From NCBI GenBank assembly GCA_000708835.1, contig DF237745.1:1-32151 (forward strand): 32,151 nucleotides of DNA, read 5' to 3'. The DNA comes from Klebsormidium nitens. Taxonomy: Eukaryota > Streptophyta > Klebsormidiophyceae > Klebsormidiales > Klebsormidiaceae. The translations under genes and the position numbers were made by a program. The notes below the pieces were generated by a model. That model saw nothing but the letters and a program-made list of their open reading frames with translations, was not told where the DNA came from and did no database searches. Shown here piece after piece: positions 11,056 to 22,829 of the stretch (positions within the stretch are counted from its first letter, which is position 1; the number at the start of each line of letters is the position of its first letter).

Positions 11056-13744
11056 CTAAGTTCCACTCTGTTTCACGAGATCATCTTCCGGCGCTATATC
11101 ATCTCCAGATTCCGTCCTCCCCCCTTCCCCCTGCGTCCTCTCCTGCGCCTGCTTCACAATCTCCGCGATCGCCTCTTTGTGTGCCCTGCTTCCGACGCTG
11201 CCTACCAGCGCTTCCCGGTACGCCGTCTCCACGGGGTCGCTCAGCGACGGCGCGGGCCGGCAGTAAGTGCTCGCCAGCTGTCCGATCCGCCACTGCGCTT
11301 CCCGCAGCCGCTTCAGGGGCACATGCCCCGCCTCTACGGCCGCCGCAATCCCCTCGATCGCGGCCACCTGTTTCTCCTCCGTGTGGCATACCAGGAACAT
11401 GTCGCACCCCGCGGCAAGGCCCGCCGCGGCCGCCTCCGCGATGCCGTACGATTGCGCGATGGCGCCCATCTCGAGGCAGTCCGTGGCGATGACGCCGTCG
11501 AAGTGCAGCGTGTGCCGCAGGTAATGCAGCGCGCCGCGGCTCAGGGACGCGGGCAGCGCGGCCTCGGAGGGGGCGGCCGCGAGGGCGGGGACGGCCACGT
11601 GGGCAACCAAGATGGACGCCACGTCAGCGCTGATGGCGGCCGCGAAGGGCGGCAGCTCAACGCGTTCGAGCCTGCGAAGCATAGACTCAAGAGGCTTGGG
11701 GCGAATTTGAGGAGGTTGGGCGGGATCTTTGTGATAGAGTAGCAGTGAAGGTGCGCCGACTTACTGAATCACGAGTTTCGTCAGCGTGGCTTCGACCAAA
11801 GCAGTCAACGACGTTTGAAAGGTCGGCGAATGGATGATGCTTACAGGCTTATTGTTTTACCTAAGTCAGTGGAAGCTTGAGTTTAGGCTTTTGTGATTAG
11901 CAACCGCATGTTCGAAGTTCGCTGTTTGAACAGCGTGTGTTCAAGAACGTCCTATCACGGAAGTCGGAGTACACCGTTCTCGATAATCCAGCAGAACCAA
12001 CTTTCGAGACGACAGATGTTTGTAGCGGCAGAAGGGCAGCGAGCAAACATTTTTGGTGCTCGCTTAGTGACGAAGCCAGCGATCGTTACGAACTCAATAT
12101 TTGGGTCTCAACAATGACATCCGCCAGGGCTATCTGATTATTGCTGCAAAACGAAGGGCCGAAGAGCTAGGGCCGACGCAGTTTGGCTTTACCTCGGCAT
12201 CCTCTCGACAAGCGGACTCATCTTCTTCACGAAGGAGGAGAGAAACTCCAAGCAAGTCGTGTGACGAGACGGGGCAGAACAGGGCAAAAGAGCCTTGGCA
12301 CCGACCTAGGACACGCGAGCCTTCTCTCATTTGTACGTTCTGAAACCAGAGCACCAGCTGGCATCAACCTCCTCGACTGTTTTGTTCATCTTTGCGCTCA
12401 CCTCTCCCGGTCGTGGTGCACGTGCGGCAGGCTGAGATGACTGTCTTGTTCAGTATCGCCATGGCCCGGGAAGTGTTTGGCACACGCGGCCACCCCTTCC
12501 TGCTGCAGGCCCCGGATGACCGCGTACCCCATTTCTGACACCACCTCCGGCGACGTGCCAAAGCTGCGGCTGCCAATCACCGGGTTCAGCGGGTTGGTGT
12601 CGACGTCCATCACGGGCGCCAAGTCCATGTCCACGTTCACCGCGCGCAGCTCTTTGCCTAGGACTCTCCCTGCCGCTTCGGCTGTAGAGGGATCCCCCGC
12701 AGCCCCAATTGTTCTTGCTGGGGGGACGACAGTGAAGGGCGGGCCCAGTCTCTGCACGCGCCCCCCCTCCTGGTCGACCATGACGAGCAGCGGCCGGCTG
12801 CCCGCCTCGCGCTTCAGGTTGGCAGCCAGCTCCGCGACCTGGGGGGGGTCCGCAAAGTTGCGCGAGAACAGGATCACGCCGCCCGCGCCTGGAGGGAAAG
12901 AAGGACGTTTTACAAAAGAAGTGGAGGACAGGGTACAAAGATGAGGAATAAACATATAGAGGAGACTTGAAAGCAGACGCCATTAATCTTGTATCTCCTG
13001 TAGAAGCTCCAAGTGGTGCCAGATGTGTCAACAAGTTAGCTAGGGTGCATCCAGGACAGTTCTGCCTTTTGGCACTCCTACTGAACGTGGGTGAACCTAT
13101 TATACTGCGGGACCCACTCTTCTGATGCGCCGAAAGCTCAAGCATGAACAACTCCAAATGATCAGATCCCCTTAAGAACTGAGCTGAATATCGCATAAGT
13201 CATTATTGTGAAAACTTCAGAGCAAAATTACTGGGCTACTCTAAGACAAAATCCATGCTCTCATTCACCCAAGCTTTGACCATCACCACCACTGTACAGC
13301 GAGAAGAGCAGTTCATCATTGTTCGAAACAGCGCGGAAGCTAAGACTGCCTCAGGCGGGCCATCTCACCCCGAGCAATCATGTTCTTGGCGTGCTTGTTC
13401 AGAGTGGGCCCTTTGCCTGTGAACCCAAACACTATCAGCCGAGCAGCAATCGACTGGAGATCCTCTGTTGATGGGAGGTTTTGAGACCTTCCTTCCTGAG
13501 CTAGCTTGTTGGGCTCTATGGCAGGGGCTTCTGAAGGGGCATTTGATGAGGGTGGTTCCCTTGTCTCATGAAGCGTCCTAGTGTCAGGTCCCATGGATTC
13601 TACTGCCCCTTCTGAAGTGCCCACGTCAGAGGGCTCTGGATCCAGCTCAGGAGCAGGCTTTGTTTCCAAGGGAGTCTCGATGTAAGTGTTTGCTCTGCTT
13701 TGCAGCTCAGCGGTGTCGGGGGGGGGCTCTTGTGAAGTGTCCAT
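11056..13744 (-). CDS. NagZ-like beta-N-acetylglucosaminidase, glycoside hydrolase family 3
   Basis: Exons on the minus strand: 13744-13369, 12888-12402, 11671-11056; 492 residues. Family 3 enzymes of this class remove beta-linked N-acetylglucosamine, in bacteria mainly from peptidoglycan fragments. The TIM barrel starts at about 101 ('LIVFGFTGKGP') and crosses the first splice ('MIARGAGGVILFSRNF'). It then shows 'VDQEGGRVQRL' (163-173), 'LAPVMDVDTNP', the diagnostic loop 'KHFPGHGDT..DSH' (263-276) with the Asp/His acid-base pair, and 'VIATDCLEMGAI' with the likely nucleophile Asp352. The catalytic set looks complete. Residues 1-95 are P/E/T-rich and probably disordered, not a classic transit peptide. 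The first ATG is 13744, but upstream sequence (14085-13803) could be spliced on in frame. The introns of 480 and 730 bp exclude bacterial contamination. Confidence 0.88.
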
Positions 13745-14680
13745 CCTTGGGAACGCTGCACTCAATGATGAGAGCTGTCCAAAGCCATTTCTAGCTTACT
13801 TTCTGACATGACCACTCTCTGCACAAGGGGCACTTTAATGGAGTGCTTCGGCAGTTCAAACAGAACCTTGTGAGAATTCAACAAGAGGCCACTCCTCCGG
13901 GGCCAGCCAGCCCCGCCTGTTGCCAACAAGATGCAGAATGGGTTCCCCTGCCCTGTCACCTCAAGGCTCAAGCTATGCTCTTCGCGGCTCCTGACACTCC
14001 ACCACTCTTCTCTGATCTTGATGGGTGGTGGTACCCCCTTGTTGTTGCCCAATGCTGGAGCTACTTCCGGCGCCACTTGCAGCATGCCCAACGGAATTCT
14101 TCTCTTTGTGGCTGTTGGCCCACCCTTCGGGCAGCGGGCTCACAATTGCGGTGTCTACCGCAGGCGGCACTCTGACCAGGCCACTGTCGCCACCCCCTGC
14201 TGCTGGAGGAACTCGTACTAGAGCATCATCCATGCTGACAAGCGAGAATGAAAGCGGACCATGCTGCACATGCCAAGCTCTAACAGGATGCGATCACATG
14301 TTTCGTCCGTCTTGAAGTTGAAGGTGAAGTCATCTATGCAGTCCACTGGTCAGTTGACACATTCTTCCAAGTCTGGCAAGAGTCAAGAGTCGAGACACAC
14401 GCATGTCTTGTCACTCTACCGTCATGAAGCTCTCGGATCAGTTCTGATTAGCACCACCACTGCTCAGGCACATGAGCGCCCGTTGCTGATGGCAGTGTTG
14501 CAGTTGAAAGCAGAGCTTGACGTCAGTGTAAGGAGTTGAGAGGAGCCCCACCACTGGCTGGCCAGGACAATCAGAACTATCTCTGCAGCTTGTGCTCCTG
14601 AGCTCCAAGGCATAATCTTGCAGAACAGCGCGTGCATTTTATATTAGCACGTTGATGGGCAGGCCAATCGCGCAGTGACG
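13745..14680. other. Spacer between divergent GH3 and M16 genes, with a possible extra 5' exon of GH3
   Basis: The minus strand stays open from an ATG at 14085 to 13762 and reads like coding sequence (for example 'IKIREEWWSVRSREEHSLSL' and 'GNPFCILLATGG'). A donor-like AAA|GTAAGC at 13803 downwards and an acceptor GTGCAG ending near 13759 would remove 44 bases and join this frame correctly to the GH3 leader. That is shorter than any confident intron in the window, so the link is tentative. On the plus side, TTTTATATTA at 14637-14646 may be a TATA-like element for the M16 gene. Confidence 0.35.
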
Positions 14681-17600
14681 ATGGGTGGGTGCACTATGGC
14701 CGCAGAGTTGAGGATGGGCCCAGCTGTTGGTGAGCTTCTCAGCAGCCCATCCTGTGGCTTGAACAATCACAGCCCAACTTTGTACAGACCCCTCTGCAGG
14801 CATCTATTCGCATCCCCCACACATAACCCCTTGCATGCTAACAGCACGCAAAAGGCTAACGGCATTCGGAGGCATCTCAACAGAAGAATCCTTCCCCCCA
14901 GACCACTCGTGATTGCAAGCAGCCAGCGAGACTGCCCACAAAACGATGCGGCTCCTATTGCCCCTCCCTTGCCACCAAGCTCCGCTGAGTCCTCCAATGC
15001 TGCACCGCCAGCTGGCGCCTCCGCTGCCCAGCTGTCCCGCCGGCAGGCCCTCATTGCGGCGGGCGCCGCTGCAGGGACGGGCCTGGCGCCCGCAGCCTTG
15101 CGGCACCGGCCGGGGCTAACGGCGGCAGAGAGTGTTTCTGACGGAGAGCCGGCAGCCATAGCGGCACTGCGCGAACGCGTGTCAGCATTCACTTTGAGCA
15201 ACGGCATGCGCTGGCTGGTGCTGGAGCGCCACAACGCGCCCGTCATTGCGTGCCACACGTATGCGGACGTGGGCGCCTCGGTGGAGGTGGCGGGGCAAAC
15301 GGGGATTGCCCACTTGCTGGAGCACATGTGAGAAGGGGCTCTGAGGACTTGCAAGGAGTGCGTGCTGTAATCGAGCTCTTGTATGGGAAGATGAGCAGAG
15401 AGTGACTGTCATGCGGCTGATTGATTCCCCTGTTCGAAGAATTCATGTCTCGTCCCTCTGTCCTGATGGGCTTCCAAGTATATTTCTTGATGAGCTAGCA
15501 AGACTGTCGTCACTGCTGGGAGTGTCTTGTGCTGCACCCATCCTTTGCTCTTGTCGTCCGCGTCTCCTCATGTTGTGTCTCTGCCTCCCCACAGGGCTTT
15601 CAAGGGGACAGCACGAGTAGGCACCACCGATCCACGCAGGGAGGCACAGCTGCTCGACTCCATCGACGAAGGTCAGTATCACAAAGCGAACTGCCAATGA
15701 GGGGTTTGAGGAGTACAGTCTGCTCCCAATTTGTCCTGTTTGTGCTGCTTTCTGGGTTGTGCTGGAAGGACTGTCCCTTTTCTAGTCCATCTCTTCCTCC
15801 TGACTGTCCCATGCTGTCGTCTACCTGTGGCGCCACCCCTTCACACACCTTGCTAAATCCCTGTCTTCTTGGCAGTGTTCTACAGCATGCGCGACGCTGA
15901 AGCCAGCGGCAACTCTGCCCGCGTGTCCAAGCTCCGAGACGAGTTTGCCCGGCTGTTGGCGGCGGCCGAGCAGCTGGCGGTGCCCAACGAGTATGGGTCC
16001 ATCCTGGCGCGCCAGGGGGGGGTAGGCCTCAATGCGGCCACCAGCCAGGACAACACAGGTCAGCTGCAGGTGCCCCCCTGAGACAGGGGCAGGGCTGCAG
16101 GAGACTGTCCTTTCGGTATGCTTCTTGTGATCATGTGTATGAACCTCGAGCATACGGGTCACTGGCTTGCGAAGCTGGGTGTACTTTATTGGAGATGAGA
16201 TTTCCAAACGGACAGATTGCGGGACAGAACAGATCAAATCTTTAAGGGAATAATCAGGGAGCATCGGCGGATGACTGCAGCGAAAACTGGCTCGCAAGAG
16301 CTCGTTCGTGCAGACTTTTTACAAAAGGATGCGTCATGATGTTCGACTTTCTTGGTACAGAGTATTACGTGTCGTTGCCTGCCAACAAGCTGGAGCTGTG
16401 GATGGCCCTTGAGAGTGGCCGCTTCATTGCACCCGTCTTCCGGCAGCTCTACAATGAAAAGGAGGTGGGAGGCCGCCGTCAGGAAGCTTCATCAATGACG
16501 AGTGTCGAATGCTGCTATTGGTCAGCCCGCAGAAAGCCTGTTGTGGCATCAGTGAAGCTACGCAGACGAATGCTGCGATTGCGTGCCTTTCGGCATGCCT
16601 AACTCATCAAGAAGGCCTGTAATGAATGGTATAAGAAGACGTTTTGGTGCCTGTCCGCCTCAGCTATGACAGCCACCCTCTTTGAGAGAGGCAGGCATCA
16701 TCTGATATGCTCGCTCGCTCCTTAGTCCCTTTTCCCCTTGTTAGGCCCTTCTCTCGAACCCTCGGTCTCACCCAGCGTCCTCGGGGTTAACTGCTGAACC
16801 TCATACCACTATTTATGTAGCTCTTAGGTGTAACTCCTCCCTCCAGCTGATTGTCATCACAGGGCTCGACTATTTGCATCTCTTGCTTGATTTTCTTTCT
16901 CTCGTAGCCTAGTTTCTCCGGTGGCGCTCCATTTCCGGCTTACATGCTCATTATTGCTCGCTCGCCCCCTTAGGTGGTGAAAGAGGAGCGCCGATTACGC
17001 GTGGACAACTCCCCTTACGGCCGCTTCAGCGAGGAGTTTGCGCGTGTCGCGTTTGCCGGTGCGCCGTACGGGCGGCCCGTGATAGGCTACCCCGGCGACC
17101 TGGAGGCGCTCGGCCGCCGCGAGGTGGACGCCTTTTTCGCGCGGCACTACCGCCCCGACACGCTCACCTGCGCGGTCGCGGGGGACGTCGACCCCACCAC
17201 CGTGCAGCGCCTCGCGGAAAAAGTGAGGCCGCCAGCCGTTGATCTTGACAGCCGATTGGTCCTTTTTTGCGTCACACAAATAGATTTCGCGGCCACCTAT
17301 TAAGGACGAGCGAAAGGAAAGGGCTGTGCGCTACAGGGAGTCCTTATCTGCATTTTCTGTTTGATGAAGATGCTCGTTCGTCGGAACACGCATGTTTTGA
17401 GAACGTGTATGAAGGTCCTCCTTCGCAAATACGGACTAGTCGCTTTGGGTGCCAATTCAAGTGTGCAAAGTAAGGAACCTTTTGCCCTGTCATTGGGGCA
17501 GTCAGTGGGAGGGCGCGGGTCGCAAAGGGAGATTCCCCATTACTTGGGACACCAGTCAAGGATTTGAAAGGGATTGACTTTCGGCTAGGCGCTGAGATTT

Positions 17601-19517
17601 CATGCGGTAAATTCAAGAGGCGGCTTTCAGTGGAGTCGAGAGCCAACAAGATTAGTCAGAGCGGCATAGTCAAGGACGGCGACAAACTCATTTCGGGATA
17701 GCTCAAAATAGGAATAAGATGCCGGAGAAGCGGTTAACATCGCGGACTTCGAGCACTCTCGTGTTCAGTCGATATTGCATCAAGCAATACCAGGGGCGCC
17801 TCCTGACCCGTCCCCGGCAGCGCTCCGTTGGCAAAGAGCTATCACGCTCTGCAGCGATTGCGGATGGAGCAAAACGAGGGCCCCCTGCCTTTTGTCACCT
17901 GCCTCGTTGTACCTCTGAGCTGGGTCCCTTCTCTGAATCTGCCCTCCTTGCTGCACAGTACTTCGGTCCTTGGCGGCCTTTCTCGCCGGACCCACGCGCG
18001 GCAGCGGAGCTGCGGGCGGCGGCCGCGATTGCGGGCGAGTGGCCACAGGCGCAGGGGCCCAAAGAAGTGCGCGCCTCGTTGCCGGCCAACCCGTTCTACA
18101 TGGAGGGTGAGCGATGCGCAATTAACCGGGGTCACGAGTAAGCGAAGGCGGCTTTGTGAAACTGTCGGAACTTTCATGTGTTTTGCGTGAACCAGCACGT
18201 CAACCTCTCTGATTTGCAGGTTTTGATGATTGCTGAATCAAGCGAACTTGAATCTGACCTTAAGCTGGGGCTTCCGTGTGCTGATGTTGTTCCCTACGAG
18301 CGGAGGTCGTTGCGAGAACCCTTGTTTGTCAGCACAACTCAGTAGCAGGTCGGCAATTTCTATGAAATATTTGGCCACTAGAAGACGGGAGTCAAGATAA
18401 CTCATGTCCTACGTATCAGTAAGCATCCTCCTCCTTTCAAAAAACAAAGCTGAGGTTGACAAGTGACTGTATGGCTGACGGTTTCCAACTATTAGTGCAT
18501 CTATCAGGCGCCGACGAGCTCCGTACAGGGCGTTTCATGGATATATCCTGTCGAACTTTGTCGAAATTTGGCCGGAGAGCGTGTGTTCCTCAATCATTGC
18601 GCAGTCTTGCCGTGCGGTATCGTTTGCTCTTGCGTCACCCTTTCGCTCGGCCTGCTGTGCCCCGCAGGCTACTTGCGCCCCCCCTCTAGTTCCCCGCTGG
18701 ACCCGTCCCTGTCCGTTCTGTGCGACGTGCTCAGCTCCGGCCGCACGTCGCGCCTCTTCCGCCGCCTCGTCGTCCCGGGCAAGCTGCTCTCCGTGGACGC
18801 CGCCGAGAGCTTCCCCGGGGACCAAATGGCCACGCTGCTCCTGCTCTACGGAATCCCCAAGCCCGGTACGGGCTCCCGCGCCGGCGTCAACCAATGTCCC
18901 TTGACCGCGGAACTCGGAAGACTGCCGTATTGCCACGGCTTCCAATTCCCTCTTTCCAGTCGGGAGGAGCTTTTTGGGCCTGGTTCGTACATGTTGGACT
19001 GGCTCGACTTTCTTCATTGCTGTCACGGCGATGCCAATTGTCTTTCTGGTTGTCTCAGCACCGCGGCTGCGCTCAAAGCCTCTGAGTCGAGCGCCTCGAC
19101 AGTCCACTTCACCGCCTCTCCAAGGTCATATCGCACCCGTGGTGACCGTCTGCCGCCGCCCGCTGTCTCGCAGGCAGCAGCACGGAGGACGTCGCGTCTC
19201 TCCTGCACAGCGAGCTGGACAGCCTGCTGTCGCAACCACTGACGGAAGACGAGTTGCTGCCCGCCAAGAAGTCGGCCAAGGCGGGCCTGCTCGAAGCGTT
19301 CGGCAGCAACCGCGCCATGGCGCGCCTGCTCTGCGAGTACGAGGCGACAACGGGCAGCTGGGCCAACCTGCTCCAAGAGCCGGACAAGATCCAGGCGGTC
19401 GCCCCCAACGACATCCAGGCCGTCGCGCGGCGGCTGTTCCGGCCGGATAATCGTGTTGCGGGCCACGTGAGCATGGGGCCGTTCGATGGGTTCTCTGTGT
19501 CGGCTCCCTCCATGTAA
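14681..19517 (+). CDS. M16 family zinc metallopeptidase with plastid leader and Tat-like signal
   Basis: Exons: 14681-15327, 15595-15671, 15876-16058, 16361-16464, 16974-17222, 17959-18106, 18668-18865, 19174-19517; 649 residues with consistent phases. The zinc motif HxxEH is present as 'HLLEHMAFKGTA' (211-215), split by intron 1 inside the Met216 codon. Further landmarks are 'LNAATSQDNTEYYVSLPANK', the 'LELWMALESGRF' helix expected to hold the third zinc ligand, 'EKEVVKEERRLR', 'APYGRPVIGYPGDLEAL', and the second M16 half with 'LCDVLSSGRTSRLFRRLV'. The first 115 residues are basic and S/P/A-rich. 'SRRQALIAAGAAAG' at about 119-132 then forms a twin-arginine plus hydrophobic stretch, as in thylakoid-lumen proteins. 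The start could be ATG 14681 or 14696. It resembles bacterial-type M16B proteases more than mitochondrial processing peptidase; the substrate is unknown. Confidence 0.88.
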
Positions 19518-21065
19518 GATGGCTGGGGTTTGAAAATGATTCAGTAGAAGGACAAAGATGTGTGTTGCGTAGAATTTCAACATAGAAGAACGTCGCCTGG
19601 TGTTGCCGCTGCTAGCTCTGCATGAGCCGCGAAGGTGTGATAACAGCTAAAGTACTACAAGTACCTAGCTCGACAGTGGATAAAGTCAAGGGGCGTATTT
19701 TGAGAGTTACGTACGGTAGTTGCAATTCATGTACGACTTGCCGGTTGCACGTAGAATCAAATGGCACATTATTAAACGCCCATCAGTGCCAACTTACCTA
19801 GGCCGCCGTATGTGCACTCATGCATCATGCGTACTGATGATCAGTGCGTAGCCGGCCCACAATCATTGAATAATTGCTTACGATCACTCAACTATAGCTA
19901 TATTATATAGCCATAGAGCTGCTAGATCATTATATCAAATTGCATGAACTAGAATGTCCTCCCCCTTGGAAGTTTTGCGATGAAGGGTTTATCATGGGGT
20001 CAAGAGTTATCTGGTTTCGAAGCAGGGAATTTGCAGGGGTTAGTTGGGGGTCAAACTGGTTCATGTTTCGATCTCGGTCAACGTGGTCAACCCGGTAAGG
20101 GTTTCGGCCAATAGGATCACGAATAAAAATGCCTTACCGTTTTAGGAACATGTCATGTCAATAAGGGAGGCAATGATCGTCAGACTATGCGTATACCCGG
20201 CCAGTAACGTCGGTTGCGTACGTAGGTTTTGCAGGCAAGCTATAGTGAAGGCGATCATGAACTAGCATACACTATATATATGTCACATGAGCTCATGATC
20301 AGCCGCGATTGCAGAATCGACCCTAGCTTCATGGCCGGATATCTCCACCCGCGCAAGCTTAGTACTGACCGTCGAGATATACACGTCATATGCAGCCTGG
20401 CGCCCGCGCTGTGATTGACTGCACGATCGATCGTGGCATGTCGCCTCGAATACTATATAGCCTCAACGTGCGGGCCAGCTCGTTAAGCATGTTGCATAAG
20501 CTGCACATAAACTTGAAATTGTTCGCGGTGCCCGGTCGGTGCCGGATGGTCTGAACAACTTGTGCCGGGTCACTTACTATTGACTCAAACTCATATGCCG
20601 CTAGCTGTGATGCGCAGATCTCATTGAAACAAGGCATCATGCATAGCATCCGATTGTATCATGGCTGCCCGCCGCGCCAGGGCCAAACTCATTCTAGGTC
20701 AACATACTTGACACACAAGTGCGGCATCGCAGATGCAACAATGTCAACTCAGCTCGCAAGCAAAATTAGACAGAGCAACTCAGTTGCTCGACGCCTTCAG
20801 ATTCGAGTCCAATTTGTATGTAGCATCCAGACTGTCTACCTGATTTTCCTTGAGCAACTTGCAAATAATTGCTCGCAAAGGGCCAAGCCAACATACTAAT
20901 CACAGTTACAATTGCAGCTGATTGCAGGCAGTTGAGTCTGTCACAGTTGACTTGAATCGAAATAATAGCCTTATGTAATGATAGCCTAACTTTATACAGG
21001 ACGCACTTCTTCAAGGAGGGGTTGACTGACTTGTGAATATGAATCAATATTCTATTCGCACCTGA
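19518..21065. other. AT-rich convergent intergenic region
   Basis: About 1.5 kb lies between the stop codons of the convergent M16 and PP2-A10-like genes. I see no gene in it. Short palindromic runs are common (GTACGTAC, ATCGATCG, TATATATA-like). A 25-base near-perfect palindrome sits at 19892-19916. A tandem GGTCAAC(GT)GGTCAAC occurs near 20077-20092. Confidence 0.5.
19892..19916. repeat. Near-perfect 25-bp palindrome
   Basis: The core GCTATAT-T-ATATAGC (19897-19911) is a perfect inverted repeat around one central base. It extends by four more pairs on each side after a single mismatch (19896/19912). It lies in AT-rich non-coding DNA about 380 bases after the M16 stop codon. It may be a simple AT-rich cruciform-prone site without function. 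Confidence 0.5.
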
Positions 21066-22829
21066 TCATACGTAGGAGACTCCCGAGACCATGTTGAGGC
21101 AGAGGGCCAAACAGACTGTCACACACACAAGCGCCTTCGCTGCGAGAGCCCTGAAGTAGTCATCCAAAGTTCGCGACACACCGACCACCGCTGAAGCCAC
21201 CCCGGCTCCCCCGCCACCTTGCCGTGGGCTACTCCTCGGGCTTCTCCAGAGCACCTCATGCAACCCCGCAACCAAAGCCCTAATCGCCTCATAAGCTGCG
21301 ATGCCCGTAACGTCCATCAGGAACCGGCGGTTCTGTGGGTCGATCAACGTCTGGAACAGCTCCTGCAGCCATGCCTGATTTTCGCCGCCGGTTGACGCCC
21401 CCCCTCTGCTGACCCCTACAGCTGCCCTTGGCAGCAAACCCCGTTCCCCGGCTGGCGGCTCCCCTCTTGGTTGAAGCCTTCTTTCAGAGGTTCCAACTCC
21501 CTTTTCTCGCTCTATAACTTCCTCGATCCTAGCTCTCCGTAACCTTTCTTCCGCCGGCTCCCCTTCTGCGTATCTCTCCTCAGGCCACAGCACTCGCGGC
21601 TCTAGTGAGGACGAGGGCGTCACGGCGGCACGCTCTCGCAGGGCCGATGCCGGCGGCCGCGACGGCTTCTCGCTGGTGAGCACCTCGTGGGAGGTGCGCA
21701 CGAGCGTATCAACAGCACTGTTGGCCAGTGTTCCCACCAGGTCTCGCACCTGCTGCTTGTTTCCCGGCTTGCTCATGCTGGCCCACATGTCATCGTACAC
21801 ATTCACACCCGCCGTCTTATCCAAAAACACGGTAACTGCGTTCACCACCAGCGTGGTGACACAGTCTGTGACCAGAGCCCGTCCCTTGTCTGTACACGCC
21901 TTCTCAAACACCGCGTCAAGCAGACCGGGCTGAGGTCCGCTGTCGTCCCCGCTCTTGCCCCCTTTTCCAGAATCCAAGTACGCCGCTGTGAGCTCCCTCA
22001 CAACGCTGCCGACGATAGCGGACGCGAACCCTCGCCCTGGCTTGGTGAAGAGTTTGTCCATGACCTTGTCCACAAAGCCTGGCTCGTCAGCAGCATCGCA
22101 CGCGCATCTGCTGCTCAGGTACGGAGCCGCAGCTTTCGACTGAAGAAGACCGTCGTAGTCGACTCCACTCCAGTCAGCATCTCTGGTGGAGAAACACTTT
22201 CCGCCAGAGAGCTGCAAGGGCGAACAAGTGTACTCAGAGAACAAGTCACATGTCAGTCGGCAACACAGCTTGTAAAATGCGGAAGAGTTCGGTCACTACA
22301 GACAGCATGAGACGGACAGAGCTTGTTTACAACCTTTGAAATCAAGTGACCGTCTGCTTCCTCAGGTGGTCACGCGACCAATAGAAAGCAACAGAACTGA
22401 CATACGCAACATCATTTCACCTCGACAGCTGAAGGTCAGTGGACTTACGCTTCTTGACATGGGACTCTGCCCTTGAGTGGCCCCGACAACCCCTTTGACC
22501 AATGATCCAGACAGCGATGCTGCAGCCTGCTGAAACTCTTGCGAGGCTGCAATCTTGAGCATCTGACGAATGCTGCGTGGAACCTCATCACTGTCAGACT
22601 GCAAAAACGTCTCCAGTTCTGTTGTCACCAGATGGACAATGTCCCCGCTCCCTTTTGCTGCGTGGCTTAATGCAGTGCAAGCCTCTTCCACCGCACACAA
22701 CTGCTGCTTTGCCCTGGTCCACACATCAGCCGTATACACTTTATAGCCCGCATAGGCCCCCACCAGTATGAGCGCCCCGCCTACAATAACATGTTTCTTC
22801 CGCATCCTTGGCCCGCTGAAAGGAGTCAT
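21066..22829 (-). CDS. Plant membrane protein, PHLOEM PROTEIN 2-LIKE A10-type family
   Basis: Two exons on the minus strand, 22829-22449 and 22211-21066, joined in phase 0; 508 residues. A short basic start (RMRKKH) leads into a membrane segment (about 13-32, 'VIVGGALILVGAYAGYKVY'). A conserved-looking block follows, 'GSGDIVHLVTTELETFLQSD' then 'SDEVPRSIRQMLKIA'. The middle contains 'FLDKTAGVNVYDDMWASMSK' and 'LANSAVDTLVRTSHEVL', then a charged, probably disordered R/E/P-rich linker, and a second membrane segment near the C-terminus ('ALVCVTVCLALCLNMVSGV'). I recall this pattern from land-plant proteins that databases often call PHLOEM PROTEIN 2-LIKE A10; the biochemical role is unknown. The first in-frame ATG is used. 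The family name carries less certainty than the gene model. Confidence 0.75.

Noticed and set aside
11056-13744. Bacterial contamination or recent bacterial transfer as source of the NagZ-like gene
   Set aside because: Two GT-AG introns with matching phases and eukaryotic neighbours on both sides show an established nuclear gene. An ancient transfer remains possible.
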